Source: Austropuccinia psidii | Lineage: Eukaryota; Basidiomycota; Pucciniomycetes; Pucciniales; Sphaerophragmiaceae | NCBI GenBank assembly: GCA_023105745.1 | Contig: JALGQZ010000015.1 | Coordinates: forward strand, 21,525,499-21,589,498 | DNA length: 64,000 bases | Direction of reading: 5' to 3' | Shown: positions 1 to 13,215 of the stretch, in pieces | How positions within the stretch are numbered: the stretch's first letter is position 1 | Layout: the number at the start of each line of letters is the position of its first letter | Position numbers and translations under genes: made by a program | Notes under the pieces: generated by a model | Told to the model about the DNA's origin: nothing | What the model saw: only the letters and a program-made list of their open reading frames with translations | Database searches by the model: none

Positions 1-846
1 TTCTCTAAAGCTTACAACCTACAAACCAATGGTATAGCTGCAAAAATGATCCAAGCTTTGGAAGACATGGTCAGAAAGGTTTTGCATATATCCTAGAGCT
101 CAAATATCATGATGGATTCACCCATGATTGATGTACCCTTCTACCTGAGCTGAAGCTTGCATATAAAACATCTATTCATGCCTGTGCTAATAAGACTCCT
201 GCTATTCTAGAAAAGGGATAGAATCCCAGACTACCCCAATATTCCTTCAGGAAGGAATTTGTTGAAATACATCCCACAGCTTCTAGCTTCAAAATTGTCC
301 TAGAAAAAGCTATAAATCATGCAGTAAAATTCATGGAAGACTCATTTTCATATTCCAAAGACAAATGGGATAAATAACATGCTACTGCAGACTTTAAGGT
401 AGGGGATTTGGTAGTTGTATCTACCACCAGCTTTAATAACATCAAAGGATGAAAAAGCTCAAAGACCCTTTTGCAGAACCTTTTTTTATCAATTCCCTTC
501 ATGGGGAGAATGCCTTTGAAGTAGAATTATCTGAAGAGCTTAGTAATAAGCATCCTACATTTCAGGGAAGTTTGATTAATCCTCACAGTTCTGGTGATGC
601 TTAAAGATTTTCCTTAAGGAATAAAGTTCCCCACAATATACCTCCTGTTTATTAATCTGGTACTAAGAAAATTACCAAATGTCTGAAATAAGGAAATTGA
701 AGACTCAAAAAATAAGGGAATACCTTGTCAGGTACAGTGACCCAGTTTGTGAAGATGAATGGTTACCAGAAAAGACATACCTGAAGCTACAAAACTTCTC
801 AAAAGGTTCACACACACTAGAAACAAAAATATTACAAAAAAAATAT
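1..846 (+). pseudogene. C-type pol fragment: integrase C-terminal part and chromodomain
   Basis: Translation in shifting frames follows the C-family Pol at 38354-42033, from just before the last catalytic Glu of the integrase to the C-terminus. Recognisable pieces are the [12 protein letters not shown] segment at the start, the FTHDW segment near 117-130, the KVGDL-type segment near 391-415 and the chromodomain near 670-800 ([10 protein letters not shown] and DEWL retained). Several stops and frameshifts break it, so it cannot make a product. The catalytic Glu region reads AAKM where the intact copy has AERM, so the residue itself is lost. Confidence 0.85.
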
Positions 847-849
847 TCC

Positions 850-867
850 TTTATTAGGGGGAGGGAA
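850..867 (+). other. Polypurine tract of the C-type element
   Basis: The purine run TTAGGGGGAGGGAA lies directly before the LTR start TGTGAGCC. It is the same tract as in the intact C element (minus strand, 38331-38347). It is the expected site where plus-strand DNA synthesis starts in LTR retrotransposons. Confidence 0.75.
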
Positions 868-3800
868 TGTGAGCCTTGAGGTACTTTAGTATACACAAAA
901 GACCACAAACAAGCAAATTAAGTTATAATTATAAATAAATAAATTTATCTTTATTATAACAACAAAAAATCAAAATATAAATATACAATTTATGTACAAA
1001 ATAGGAAATATCAATTTTAGCTTAAAGATAAGAGTACATTAAAATTGAAAATTTGAAAATACACTTTTACTTGAAAAAACTAATTAAAATAAATTCTCAC
1101 CAAAAATATTAAAATTAAAATATTTTTGGAAGAAAAGTTAATGAAATTTATCTTAACTTTTTTCCAGTAAATAAACTTATTAAAGCTATTCCACCATTGG
1201 ATTCCTCATAAAAATTCAGGTGGGGTCACCTCTGAGTGAAAATTCTGTAACTCTACTCTAAAAAAGCGTAAATTAAGTTTTTAGTATTTTCAGTATGAAA
1301 ATATGAGAATCCTTGTCAGGTTGAGTCTATGATGAAGCAGGAATTAGGCTATTTACAACTTGAACTATGACTGTGACACATGATAAAAGATTTAAGATAG
1401 GAGTGTTTATGAAGAAATAAGGATTTATAATAAAATTAAAGGGCTTTACCATTATAGAATAGTGGTGGTGAGCACTGTTGAAAGCCCTGGGTGCAGCTTT
1501 ACCTGTTGGATTACAATAATTCATATTATAATTATACCTGATTATTTTCCAAGAGTATAACTTTTTTTGACAGTTGTACTATGTAGGAATTTAATATCAG
1601 GATGAGGAAAGCATTTCTGGCTGTGAAAAGCCTCCTTTTTATCCTGAAATGGGGTGGAAGGGCTGTTAGACCTTTCCACATAGAGGAAGTGAAGATTTTT
1701 TCACTCTCTGAGACAGGATTGTGGTTTGCAAGGACCTGTATAGCCGTTCTTTGCCTCAGATGGGGCTTTGAAACCACATGTGGGCAGTTTTCACCAATAC
1801 AGGGTGAAAATTTTCATCTGGGGACCACATAGCCCTCTTACGACATGTATGACATGTGGAATGGTGTACAGAAACTGTATAGGACCCCATTATTGACTGA
1901 ACTATGAGGTATTGAAGTATAAGGATGCTCCTTTGTCTGTTTGACACCTCATAATCACGGTTATGGGATATTATCCCATGGTAAGACTGTATTGGACAAA
2001 ATGTGGGATTTTGACCTTAAAACAGCCATACCTTTGTCAGTCATTCAGATAATAACCTAAAAGCTGAACCAGTGTGTAGCCCTGTATGTGCTCTACGCAA
2101 TGGTACCTTATTTGATATGGTTATCATTAAATATGACAAAGTTATTCCATGTACAATATCTTTATACACATGCGTGGTTTAGGAAAAAAGCTGTATTGGG
2201 CTTTTTCGCCCCATACCTTCTGCTACAGTTGAGAAATGAGGGAATGGATGACAACATCAGATAGCGCTGATTGTGCTATTTCCAAAAAGACCCCACTTCA
2301 AGTATCTCACACTAAAACTTTAGAAGCTAAATGAGAGGTGAATGTTTTGTTCAACCTTATTTGGTCTGAATTTGAACATAACTTCAGTAATATTGGTGCT
2401 AGCTCAGCTTGGCTGGTACCATTGGATAGCGCTTAACTAGAGCTTTATTTTTCATACCCATTTGATGGGGTTAAGCCTCTTACTCTGTATTTCAGATGAG
2501 AGTTGAGAATTAAGGTTATCCTCAGCAATAACTTTGAGCATGAATAACTTTGTTATTCTTTGTCCTATGATGATGGGACTTGTATATTTGGAAAGGGGTG
2601 AGATTCCTCATTCCTTTGATAACGTTTGGGCTAATTTGGCTCATCTCCATGTTTTGGTGGTATCTTGGCTATACCATTGGTTTATGGTATTTTGGCTGTC
2701 ATGCTTGTGCTCTGGATTTGAGTAACAGGCTGACAATCCTCAAAACCCTAATTTAACTCACACCAAATGTGGTGTTAACCATCAATTTTTTGTTGAAATT
2801 GAGGTGTGGTATGTAGTTTATAAATTATGAGGAATTGAAGTACTTCCAATTGAAATGTCAAAGTGTGCATGTGTATTACATAAGTGAACTTGGATTTACA
2901 TATGTGGAAGAAATAATTACAGTTGTGTACTGTGAATTTTGATTTAATTACATATGTAAAATTTTAGTATAGTATATGAAGAGTAATTGCAGAAAAATAA
3001 ATTGAAAAGATTAATTTTGGGGGGAAAGGAATCTTGGCTCCCAGGGTGCCAGACTCTCCCAAATTCCTTGCTGAAAGGTGTGGGGTGTCAAAATTCAGGC
3101 AAAAAAGTTCATCGATTTGGGCCTACAATTGAGTCACATGGTCTGTGACTCAATTGATGATGAGGTTTTGATACCAACCAGGGCAGTTTTAACTGATTCC
3201 ACAAGGCTAAAACTACCCTTAAGTTAAAAAAAATATTATTAGAAACAGTTTTAACTGTCTTTGAGGTCTCTTACACACATTTAACATTATTTGAAGGTTT
3301 TAAACCAGGTATTACTATAGCAATGGCCGATTTAAAGCACTAAAATGGCTAAAACCAGCTCTTTTTTTGTCTAAAACAGGGTTTGATAATGCCATAATTG
3401 GCTTCTCTGTTGTCAGAGTGTTTCTCAAAACTTATTGGAGTGAATTTTACTTTTTGAGTAAGAAAATTGGTGGCTACAAAAGAGTTTCTTCTTTACCAAA
3501 CTTTTATCTTCATGTTACAATCTTTTCCTTTTATAATTATCTTAAACACTGTTAAGCCAATCAATAAAGGATTCCAAAAACCATTTTCAACTAAGTTCAA
3601 ACCTTTTAAACACGTGAGAAAATATTCATAATCATTTTTTGTAACTCTTATAATTATTTTAACCCTTGAACCACCCCAAAAGTGAATTAAAGCATTATTC
3701 ATCACTGTTCACTTTGTCAATTTGTTACCAAATTAACCCTGCTCACTTTTGGGATTTTTTTCCTTAATATTCCATTTGAAGAGTATGTTCTTATATTAAT

Positions 3801-4095
3801 TGCTTGCAGTCCTTTTCTAAATCAATTACAATTGAAATTTCTTTTGAAGAAATTTCTTTTGTAACATCAAATATTTCTTGTAGAGTATTTTTAGATAAAT
3901 TTTTATTGTTGGTAAATCAATAACTCATTATAATATTATTTATTATACTAAAATGGTTAAAAACAATAAATTTGGGAGTGTGGTTTTTTGAGACTCTTGA
4001 AATTTACTATTTTCAATTAAATTTTACCTTACACAAATTTTAAGGACAGAAAAAGTACTTGATTTTCAATCATATTTCCATATCCACACCTTACA
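868..4095 (+). repeat. C-family 3' LTR, interrupted by a B solo LTR
   Basis: The LTR starts TGTGAGCC and ends CACACCTTACA, matching the C LTRs at 36490-38330 and 44751-46593 in reverse orientation and the solo LTR at 16555-18347. Removing the 1314-2735 insertion and one TSD copy leaves about 1.8 kb, the normal C LTR length. The TATA-like site of the intact LTR is degraded here (CTACAAAAG near 3473). Confidence 0.9.
1314..2735 (-). mobile_element. B-family solo LTR inside the C-type LTR
   Basis: It runs from TGTCAGGTTGAGTC to CAGGCTGACA, the reverse complement of a B LTR (compare 53127-54564). It is flanked by a perfect 5-bp duplication, ATCCT at 1309-1313 and 2736-2740. There is no internal coding sequence, so this is a solo LTR left by LTR-LTR recombination or an equivalent event. 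Short ORFs on both strands inside it recur in other B LTR copies and are treated as LTR sequence. Confidence 0.92.
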
Positions 4096-5891
4096 TCTGG
4101 TGGGCCTCCCTCAATAAAGGCAAATTTAAAATATTCCAGAGCTTCTTCCAGTTCTCCAAGGCTTGTACCAACAACCTTTGACATTAAATCTAAGCGTGAA
4201 CTGATTCAAGGTAATTGTTTAAGGGCTGAACCACTTTCAAGTGGTAGCCATTGAAAAATATTAGTCCCAGTGCAACAGCTAGTACAGAGAAGCCAAAGAA
4301 TAGGAGTGGGGTTATTTCCAAGCCTTTGAATGGGGACTATGAAATCCTACTTACATATCAAGAGGTATCTGGGTCAATAGAATACCATAGAACCCTTAGG
4401 ATGATGGAGTACATTCCCTTTCAAAGACAATGTCAAAAATACAAATAATTGGTTTAAGAACCAAATTCTTTTATCCATAGACAAAAGGAAGGAAATAAAA
4501 ATAACCTCATCTTTGGGGAAAGAAGGTCCATTAGCATCAAAAAGCTCCAGAACAGTCCAAAGACAGGCCCAATGGAAATCAGGAGAAACAGAGAGGTCCC
4601 AAGAAAAATCAAGGCAAGAGCATAGGAAAAGCCAATTGGCACAAACCTTACTCACAAGGGTACATGATTCCCAAATTGAAAACTTCAGATGTGGGAAGCT
4701 TGTCCAATATGGCAAGAACCCTTATGGAGCTCACAGCCAAGGAGGAGGAAAGGATGAACTGGAATTTTTCATACAAATGATTGATGAAATTAAACATATT
4801 TAATCCATTATTGACTTTAAACTTTTGAAATTCCATGGAGAATTAAAGCAACAAATATAAAATATCAATGACTTAAGAAACAATGACAGAGCTTTTACTG
4901 AATGATACAAAAGGAAAAACTCAAGACTTGAGTTCATTTCTCATACAAGTGACAGAATTTAGAGTAAATGTCAGGTACAAGGTTATGAATTGGATAACTT
5001 TCCCATTAATAATGTTAATGAGAAAAATAAAACTCCCAAAGATAATGTTTTCGAAATATCTAATAACACAAATATTTCTTTCAAACATCTAGAAAGAAGT
5101 GACAGTGAAAGACAGAAATTAAAAAATTAAATAATTGAACATGTGGACCAAATTCATACAAAGTATGAGCCTAATTCACATATTCCCAGAGGTTCCACAC
5201 CTGTAAAAGAAGTAAAACTTTATTTGAAAAAAATTCTGACCCCTTATCTAGGAGAAAATCCAATTTTTGAAAGAGATATTTCCAAACTAGAAGAATGGCC
5301 ACCATTCTCTGGTAAAGGAGAATATAACCATATTTAATTCATTAAACAAATTGATATGTTGCAGGAAGAATCCTCATATACCTTATTAAATAATGGTGGG
5401 TAAACTACACTATTTGCTCACCAGAACTTCAAAGAAATGGTATTATAAGATGAGACAAGAACATGGAAAACATGATGGGCTTTGGTGGAAGTCTAAAATA
5501 ATAACCAAGTGAGTCAAAAATTAATGGAGATTTGAAATGGAAAATTCTTTTGAAAGTGCCATTTTTAACTCAGACAAAGATAAACCACTTACTTGGCTCC
5601 TCAAACAAAAGGACAGATTATCTGCTTTGAACCCAAATATGTCTAACTCAGGGATCAATATTGAAATATTGAGAAAATGTGGAGGAGAACTAGAACATGC
5701 TATCAATAACAGATGTGTATATACTTTTTCAACAGAGTGCTATATTAATGTAATGGAAAGTTTCATTACTAAGACAAAAATTGGTAAAACCTGGACTAGA
5801 AACACCATGGAGTCCAAAATAATCCCAAAGACTTATAGAGAAGATATAATACCTGAAAGACCTGTCTTAAAGTGCCATAAATGTGAGAGCA
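4096..5891 (+). pseudogene. A-type gag relic, 5' truncated
   Basis: Gag is the capsid/nucleocapsid protein of the element. From about 4130 the DNA aligns with A gag near 33330 onward. The segment at 4590-4780 corresponds to the Lys/Gly-rich part and keeps the overlapping +1 frame up to its stop at 4778-4780. The capsid core is visible at 5280-5860: EEWPPFSGKGEYNH, then a KKWYYKMRQEHGK-like stretch and LRKCGGELEHAI. The first half of a CCHC knuckle (CHKC) is at 5872-5883, where the B solo LTR cuts it. Many stops and frameshifts are present, including Glu to TAA where the intact copy reads EYDHMEF. Confidence 0.8.
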
Positions 5892-7331
5892 TGTCAGCCT
5901 GTGACTCAAAACCAGAGCACAAGCATGACAGCCAAAATACCATTAACCAATGGTATAGCCAAGATACCACCAAAACATGGAGCTGGGCCAAATAAGCTCA
6001 AAAGGTATCAAAAGAAAGAGGAAACTCACCTCTTTCTGAAAATATAAGTCCCATCACCATAGGACAAGAAATAACAAAGTTATTCCTGCTCAAAGTTATT
6101 GCTGAGCATAAACCTTAATTTTCACCTCTAATCTAAAATCTAGAAGGAGAGGATTAACCCCATCAAATGGGTATTCAGAATGAAGCTCTAAGCCAGGGCT
6201 ATCCAATGGTACCAGCCAAACTGAGCTAGCACCAATATTACTGGAGTTATGGTCAATTTCAGGCCAAATAAGGGTGAACAAAACATTCACCTCTCATCTA
6301 ACTTCTACAGTTTTAGTGTGGGATACCTGAAGTGGGGTATTTTTGGAAAGAGCACAATCAGGGCTATCTGATGGTGCTATCCATTTCCCCATAGCTCAAC
6401 TAGAACTAAAGTTATGGGGCAAACAAGCTCAATACAGCTTTTTGCCCAAAACATGCAAATGTACAAAAATCCTGTACATGGGATAACTTTGCCATATTTA
6501 ATGATAACCATATCAAATGAGGTACCATTGTGTAGAGCACATAGAGGGCTACACACTGAACCAATGTTGAGGTTGATATCTCAAGAATTGACAAAGTTAT
6601 GGCTGTTTTAAGGTCAAAATCCCACCTGCTGTCATATACAGCCTTACCATGGGATAATATCCCATAACCATGAATATGAGGTGTCAAATAGACGAAGAAG
6701 CATGTTTTTACTTCAATACCTCACATTTCAGTCAATACTGGGGTCCCATACAGTTTCTGTACAGCATTCTATGCGTCATACACGTCAGAATCAGGCTGTG
6801 AGGTCCCCAGATGAAAATTTTCACCCTGTATTAGTGAAAACCGCCCAGATGTGGTTTCAAAACCACATCTGAGCCCAATACAGGTTATACAGGCTGTTTG
6901 CAAACCACGAGCCAGTACTAGAAAGTGAAAAAATCTTCACTTCCTCTACGTGGAAAGGTCTAGCACCCTTTCCACCCCATTTCAGGATAAAAAGGAGGCT
7001 TTTCACAGCCAGAATAGCTTTCCTCATCCTGCTCTTGAATAACCTACATAGTAAACTGTCAAAAACAGTTTTACTTTTGGTTAATAACCAGGTATACTCT
7101 CAAATTAAAAGTATTGTAGTCTTTATTATTGTAACCCAACAGGTAAAGCTGCACCCAGGGCTTTCAACAGTGCTCACCACCACTATATTCATTATAGTAA
7201 AGCCCTTTTATTTTAAATCAAATCCATCTTAAACCTTTACAAATAATTTTTAAACTATTTTCTATGTGTCACAGTCATAGTTTTAGTTGTAAATAGCTTT
7301 ATTACCACTTCATCATAGACTCATCCTGACA
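5892..7331 (+). mobile_element. B-family solo LTR in the A-type zinc knuckle
   Basis: It starts TGTCAGCCTGTGACTC and ends CATCCTGACA, with a perfect 5-bp TSD GAGCA at 5887-5891 and 7332-7336. Removing it rejoins the gag zinc knuckle (CHKC on the left; SHLAN on the right). It is 1440 bp, the same as the nested solo LTR at 24933-26372. Confidence 0.93.
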
Positions 7332-10300
7332 GAGCACCTCACATTTAGCCAATTCTTCTACCAAAAAGACAAAAATAAATGAGGCTCAAGTCATTGAAGA
7401 GGTTCAGTGTGGTGAAGAGACGGAATAATCTGACCAATATTCAGCATTCTTTGAGGACACACAAGCAGAAAACTATTATATTGATAATATAACAGCTTTT
7501 TTGAGGTTAATGAAGTTCATACTCACTTGCCAAAATATAGTGATGATTTATATAACCTGACCATCATCCAAGAGGCCAGAATGTATAAGACCAAACCTGC
7601 TGGAGGAAAACTTTACACTTCTGGAGAATATGTTATCACATCAATTTTGATGGATTATGTTTAAACCAAAGTCAATTTGTATACAGAGGCATTTTGCACT
7701 TGTTTAGGTAAAGACTGGCTTCAAGTCATACTTCCCCAATGTAAAAACCATCTATTACCAATAGAAGATGTACAATTAATCAGTTCCAGTAATAATATGT
7801 ACCCCTTGGAAATATTAGACACTAACCTGATATTTCCAAACCCTTCAGGAAGTGTGAGAATGAAAACAGAGATAGTATTAATGGACAATTTTACTTCTCA
7901 AAATATCATTCTTGGAATGACTACTTGAACATTTATGTTATTGATACCAATAAAAATAAAGACAGATATTTTAAAATTGGAGAAAACAAGAGACAAAATC
8001 TAGCTTTTTCCAATATGCCTAAACAAATATCAGTGGTATCTTCAAATAAAGATACACATAAGGAGGAATTTGTGTCAAAACAACTGAGAAAAGTACAAAT
8101 TGATCCAGAATTATCAGAAAACATGAGAAAATACCTTATTAATGTTTTATACACATATAGACATGATTTTCCTTCACATAATGAACCATTAGGCGCTATT
8201 AAAGGCAGGAAGCTGATATTACTCTGAATATTGACAGACCATACCCTCCAGTACTTAAAATATCAGCTTATCCAGGAATCCCTAGATCTAGAGAAGCCTT
8301 GGAAAAGGATATCCAAGAGTTAATACAACTTGGTGTACTGAGGAAAGTATGCCATAATAAAGAAGCTGAAGTTACAGCTCCTGTCATTATTTCTTGGCAT
8401 AATTATAACTCAAGTATGGTTGGAGGTTTTGGAGTATCAAGTACCTACACAGTCCCAGATAGGTATTTAATCCTAGAATTTAGGAAGCCTTGACCCAATT
8501 ATCTAAGGCCAAGTACAAAATTTCAATTGATGCATTGAAAGGCTTTCATCAAAATTTCTTGATTCCTAAATCCAAAAAAAATTCCTAATAATTATCACTA
8601 ACTGTGGTATTTATGAGTATATGAGAATTCCCTTCATAATTAATAATTATCCAGCTCATAATCAAAGGATGATTAATACCATCTTCCCCACAGAATTTTC
8701 TGAAGGATGGCTCATTGATTATATCTATGATATAATTATATGTTCAGAATCATGGTCTTTGCATCTTTAAATACTTGAAAGAGTACTAGAAACATTTTCA
8801 GAAGTTAATATGAAAGTTTCACTCAAGAAATGCTATTTTAGTCTTGAAGAACTCAAGGCACTTGGACATGTAGTTTCAGGATTAAACTTGGTTATTGACA
8901 AGAATAAAGTAGAAGCAGTGTTACTTAAGCCTATAATCCATAATAAAAAATAAATGATGTCTTTTCTTGGATTTTCAGGTTACTTTAAAAACCATCTGAA
9001 AGATTTTTCAATTATAGCTAAGTCACTCTACAGAATCTGTGATCAACAGACACTTTTTGAGATGACAGAGGAAATAATTAGAGAATATTAGAAAATAAAT
9101 AAGCACCTCACAAAAGCACCTTTACTTCTTGTGCCTAACTGGAATATACCTTTCAAGTTGTACCTTGACGCATGTGGAGATGCCCCTACATCAAGTCCAA
9201 ACTATTGATGAGAAACCAACAGAAGTACCAGCTTGCTCTATCACAAGACAAATCAAACCAACAGAAGCCAGATATGGTGCAATCCAAATGGGATGGTTAT
9301 GTTTTTTATGGGCACTTAAAAAAAATTAAACTATTATCTTGATGGAAGTTTTTTTGAAGTAATAGCTTACTGTATTGCATTTAAATAATTTCTGAACATG
9401 AAAACACCCAAAAGAAAAATTTTGAGATGGCAATAGCTACTCAATAATATAGATGAAATATGACTCTAGCTCAGAAGGAAGGAAATATACATAGGAATTC
9501 TGATGGACTTAGAAGGTGGGAATTAACTAATACCCCTGATAAACCAGCATATGTGCCTTTAGAAGTAGAACCACAGATCCCAATTGAAGGGATAAACATG
9601 AATAATATTGTAATTCAGAGAGTCATATGAGCAAGACAAGAATTTCCACATTTTGACATCATTTCTGGTTAAAGACTGTAAAGACACAGCTTTGGTTAGT
9701 TCACTGGATGAAATATGGAAAACTTCCTATTCTAAAGGAAGATTTCCCTTATTTGATGGCATAATATGCCACTGAACAAAAGATTCTTGTGTTATTACAT
9801 TATGCAGTAGATTTCTTATCAATACCACTCTTCATGAATGTCATGATAGCATCTACTCTGGACACACATCAGAGGACAGGACAATTGAGAAAGTCAAGAA
9901 CTGTGCATGGTTATCATCTTGGAGAAAAGACACCATTCAGTATTTCAATACTTGTGACAGGCTCCAAAAAGCTAACAGCAGCACAGGCAAGAAATTTGGA
10001 CTTATGATCCATATTCAAAATCCAAAATCCCCTTGGGAAGCTGTTCCCATGGATTTGGTCACAGTACTTCCTCCAAGTGGTGACAAAAGTTATAATTCTT
10101 TCTTAGTCATTATAGAAAGATATAACAAAGCTCCCATAGTCTTACCAATTCATAAAGATGAAACTGCTATGGATTTGGCTCTTCTTTTATTAAAAAGAGT
10201 CATTTCGCATACAGGGTTATTTAAGAATAGCATAAGTGACAGAGAGCCTAAGCTCAAATTTGCACTTTGAACCAATCTTCATATATTTTTTTAGAGTAAG

Positions 10301-11145
10301 TTTTCATTTTCTATAGCATACCATCCTCAAACTGAGGGACTAGTGTATAGAATAATTCAAACTCTAGAGGAAATTATCAGGAGATTCTGTGCCTATGCTT
10401 TAGAATTCAAATACTCAGATGTCTTTACCCACGACTGGTTAGCTTCAATACCTTATCAGAACTGGCATATAAGACATCTTTTCATTCTTATGCAGGTCAG
10501 ACTCCTTCTTTGTTATAAGAAGTATGGAATCCAAGACTCCCAGAAGATATACTGAGGAAAGACTTGATTGAAATTCATCCTAAAGCTTCCATCTTCAAAG
10601 TAATTCTTGATAAAGTGAAATATCATGCAAAAAAGAGCATGAATGACACTTTTGACTACAAATAACAGAAGTGGGACAAGAGCTCTAAAGTACCATACTT
10701 CAAGGTAGGGGACTTAGTTCTAGTTTCAACCTTGAATTTCAATAATATCAAAGGCCTAAAGAAACTCAAATATTCTTGTGTAGGACCTTTTTTTATTGGT
10801 TCCTTACATGGAAAAAATTAATTTCAAATGGAATTGAGTGGTGAATTGGAAGACAAACACCCCACCTTTATGGTCAGCCTGTTTAAACCTTATTAGCCAG
10901 TTGATAAATAATTTTTTCCTTTAAGGAACCCAACTCCTTTGACTGTTTTACAACTAGAACAGAATGAAGACAAAACAATAAAGAAAGTAATTAAAGAAAG
11001 GAGACTTAGGGGTAAAACTCAAATAGAATATCTTTTCAGATATAGAAACACAGTACATTAAGATTAATGGCTGGCAGAATCAGAAGTGCCTGCCTCAGAT
11101 AAGCTTTTGAGAAGATTTACGCAACAAAGAAAGCCACAAGCCTGA
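7332..11145 (+). pseudogene. A-type pol relic (PR-RT-RH-IN-chromodomain)
   Basis: This continues the reading of the knuckle and then Pol. The protease region (7640-7920) reads EAFCTCLGKDW where the better A copy has DSGAFCTCVGKDY, so the catalytic Asp is gone. Reverse transcriptase spans about 8230-8960, and its YIDD box reads YIYD near 8722, losing a catalytic Asp. RNase H is near 9090-9500 and integrase near 9590-10560, with the SDRDP segment changed to SDREP. The chromodomain ends with TGA at 11143-11145. There are numerous frameshifts and stops. The copy is dead and old. Confidence 0.85.
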
Positions 11146-11269
11146 ATATTCCTATAAATGTATTCTTAGTACTTGATCTGAGTAATATCAAGAGGTTGGA
11201 AAGTGGAAATTTACCCCCTTTGGGGCCTTTTTCTTCTTAAAATCATTGATAAAATTGTAGTATAATCTT

Positions 11270-11285
11270 TTTTTGCTGAAGGTAA
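11270..11285 (+). other. Polypurine tract of the A-type element
   Basis: The purine-rich stretch GCTGAAGGTAA precedes the LTR start TGTGAGCC. It is degraded relative to the A tract at 49195-49211. Confidence 0.5.
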
Positions 11286-13215
11286 TGTGAGCCTTTAGGT
11301 ATATTTTACATACCTAAATAGGACAAAACTGATATTAAAATCCAGTCAAAACTATGCATAATGCATAATTCATGCTTATATCCAAAATTTATCATTTTTG
11401 ATTTAAGAATATATTAATAGCTTTTTTGAGAGGAAGTAAGTCCATTTATTTAATTCCAGATTTGAATTCTACACAAAAATTGACCTAGGGTAGCTCCATA
11501 GAGTGAATAAGCTTAAATTAACCCTATGGGTTGGTAATATAGAAAATACTTGAACACCACATCATCAATACCACACAAATAAATTGTGAAAACATTTGTT
11601 TTTCTCAATTACATGTCAAAATGATGGGAATGTGAGAGCTCCCATGTTACATATACACCAATAATAGTGTTATGCATTTTTATGACACTTAATATTAATT
11701 TATTCTTAAATGCAGTTTTGATAAACCCATGGTGGATATCAGTCTTTAATCCTGAATTACTATTTTTGATGTGAAAATAGCAAAGGGGGAGAAAAGACAT
11801 CAAAGATAGCCAGGGTACCCAGCTTCTGAGGCCTCTGGGGCATGGATAGCTAATAATCTTGGATTCATGGTTGATAATTTCCCCTTTAGCATACTAAATA
11901 CTTTTGAGAACTTTGTTACCAAGTTAAAGTCTCATTAAATCATAATAAAATGGCAAATAAGCTGCAATTTTAATGTTACAATGAGGTAATGAGCAACTCT
12001 GACTCCTTTGACCATGTCAATTATTAATTATTTTGAATTAATAAGCCTTAAAAGAGGAATTAAACCCCTTTTTGGACTATTTTCCATACTTTTATCTCAT
12101 GGCAACCAGCTATTACTGTGCTATTTCCTGTTCTACATATAAATAAGGTAAAAATTTGAAAAAATAATTCAACATATAATTATTAATGAGTATTTCTGAA
12201 GCTTTCAGTAGCTATGGGTAAAGGTATATTAAATATAAGAATAAAAAATAATTATGACTTCATAATCAAAATCAAAAGTTTTACTTACAGTCCATTTGTG
12301 ATGATTCCATGTGAAACACTGAATCTTCAAAGATTCACATAAAATACAATCTGTGATGAAATTTCCAATAAAACTCATAAGCTTGAGGAATATTTGCTTA
12401 TTCAAAAATAAAAGAAGATTTACAGCTGTTACTCCTTTATTTCTTAACCAAAGATTGGTTGGTAGTTACGTAAAATGACTTAATTAGGTAATTATGATTC
12501 TCTTACCTGATAACAAGTGATTTAATCAATAATCCAATGAGTATTACTGGTTTATCACATATTTTTTTAAAAAAATTCTCAATGGCACACCTCTGTGAGC
12601 TGTTGATGAATTTAAAGAGGCGTCTTCTAGCTGTTTTTTCCAAATAATCTTATTATTCAACCATCTCATTAGTACCAAAAAGTAAGTATTAGTTAGATCT
12701 TTTCTTCAGTGTTTCATTTCTTTTACAATAAATCAGAAAGACACAAAATCATGAAAATATACTACTTTCAATAGTATTTAACTGTTATATTGATGTATTA
12801 CTGTTTTAACTGAATTTTCAATCTTCTATATCCAAAAATAATCTTTCAAATCACATTACCAAGTCTTTTTGAAGGTATAATTACAGTATTAGTGAGTTTT
12901 TTTCCTTAATTATTAATTTTCTTTCTTAAAGAACTATCTCTATCATTATTCTTGTAAAAGATAATTATACATTAACATAATTTTATATTATTTTAAAAAC
13001 CAGTTATTTTCTTAATACTTCTTGTAATTAATTCTGGTAGACAATTACTGCTCAGTGTTATCATAACTAGTGGTGTGTAACAAGTAAAAAAATAATTAAG
13101 CAATTGTTTTTTTATTTGTGGCTCTGATGAATTCTTGTATTAGATTTTGTAAGAACAGTAATAGTACTCTTGATTAATAGTTCTACTACCAAGAGTTTCA
13201 TAGACACATATTAAA
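11286..13215 (+). repeat. A-type 3' LTR, diverged
   Basis: It starts TGTGAGCCTTTAGGTATA at the position expected after the polypurine tract. It ends near 13215 with GAGTTTCATAGACACA, matching the A LTR terminus at 32500-32520 and 51360-51384. Internal matches to A LTRs include a GGGTACCCA block near 11812. Its length of about 1.93 kb is slightly below the 2.17-2.19 kb of the better A pair, so it has lost sequence. The exact right end is estimated. Confidence 0.75.

Larger units (their letters stand above)
1..4095 (+). mobile_element. 3' end of a decayed C-type Ty3/gypsy element
   Basis: This is the right end of an element whose left part lies outside the window. It holds the end of pol, a polypurine tract and a 3' LTR. 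The LTR is homologous to the LTR pair of the intact C element at 36490-46593 but in the opposite orientation. The right LTR end (TTACA at 4091-4095) abuts sequence homologous to A-family gag, so this element inserted into the gag of the A-type element that follows. A B-family solo LTR later landed in its LTR. The expected TSD would start TCTGG at 4096, but the matching copy is beyond the left edge. Confidence 0.85.
4096..13215 (+). mobile_element. Decayed A-type Ty3/gypsy element, 5' end missing
   Basis: From 4096 the sequence follows A-family gag, then protease, reverse transcriptase, RNase H, integrase and chromodomain to 11145. A polypurine tract and a 3' LTR (11286-13215) follow. The 5' LTR, leader and first gag codons lie left of the C-type insertion, outside the window. 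A B solo LTR (5892-7331) interrupts its zinc knuckle. It is much more degraded than the A element at 30330-51384. Confidence 0.85.

Noticed and set aside
1602..1832. 76-codon ORF starting MRKAF in B LTRs (also 23825-24055 and 54031-54261 minus)
   Set aside because: It recurs only because the LTR recurs, and the opposite strand is equally open over the same DNA. There is no independent sign of coding.
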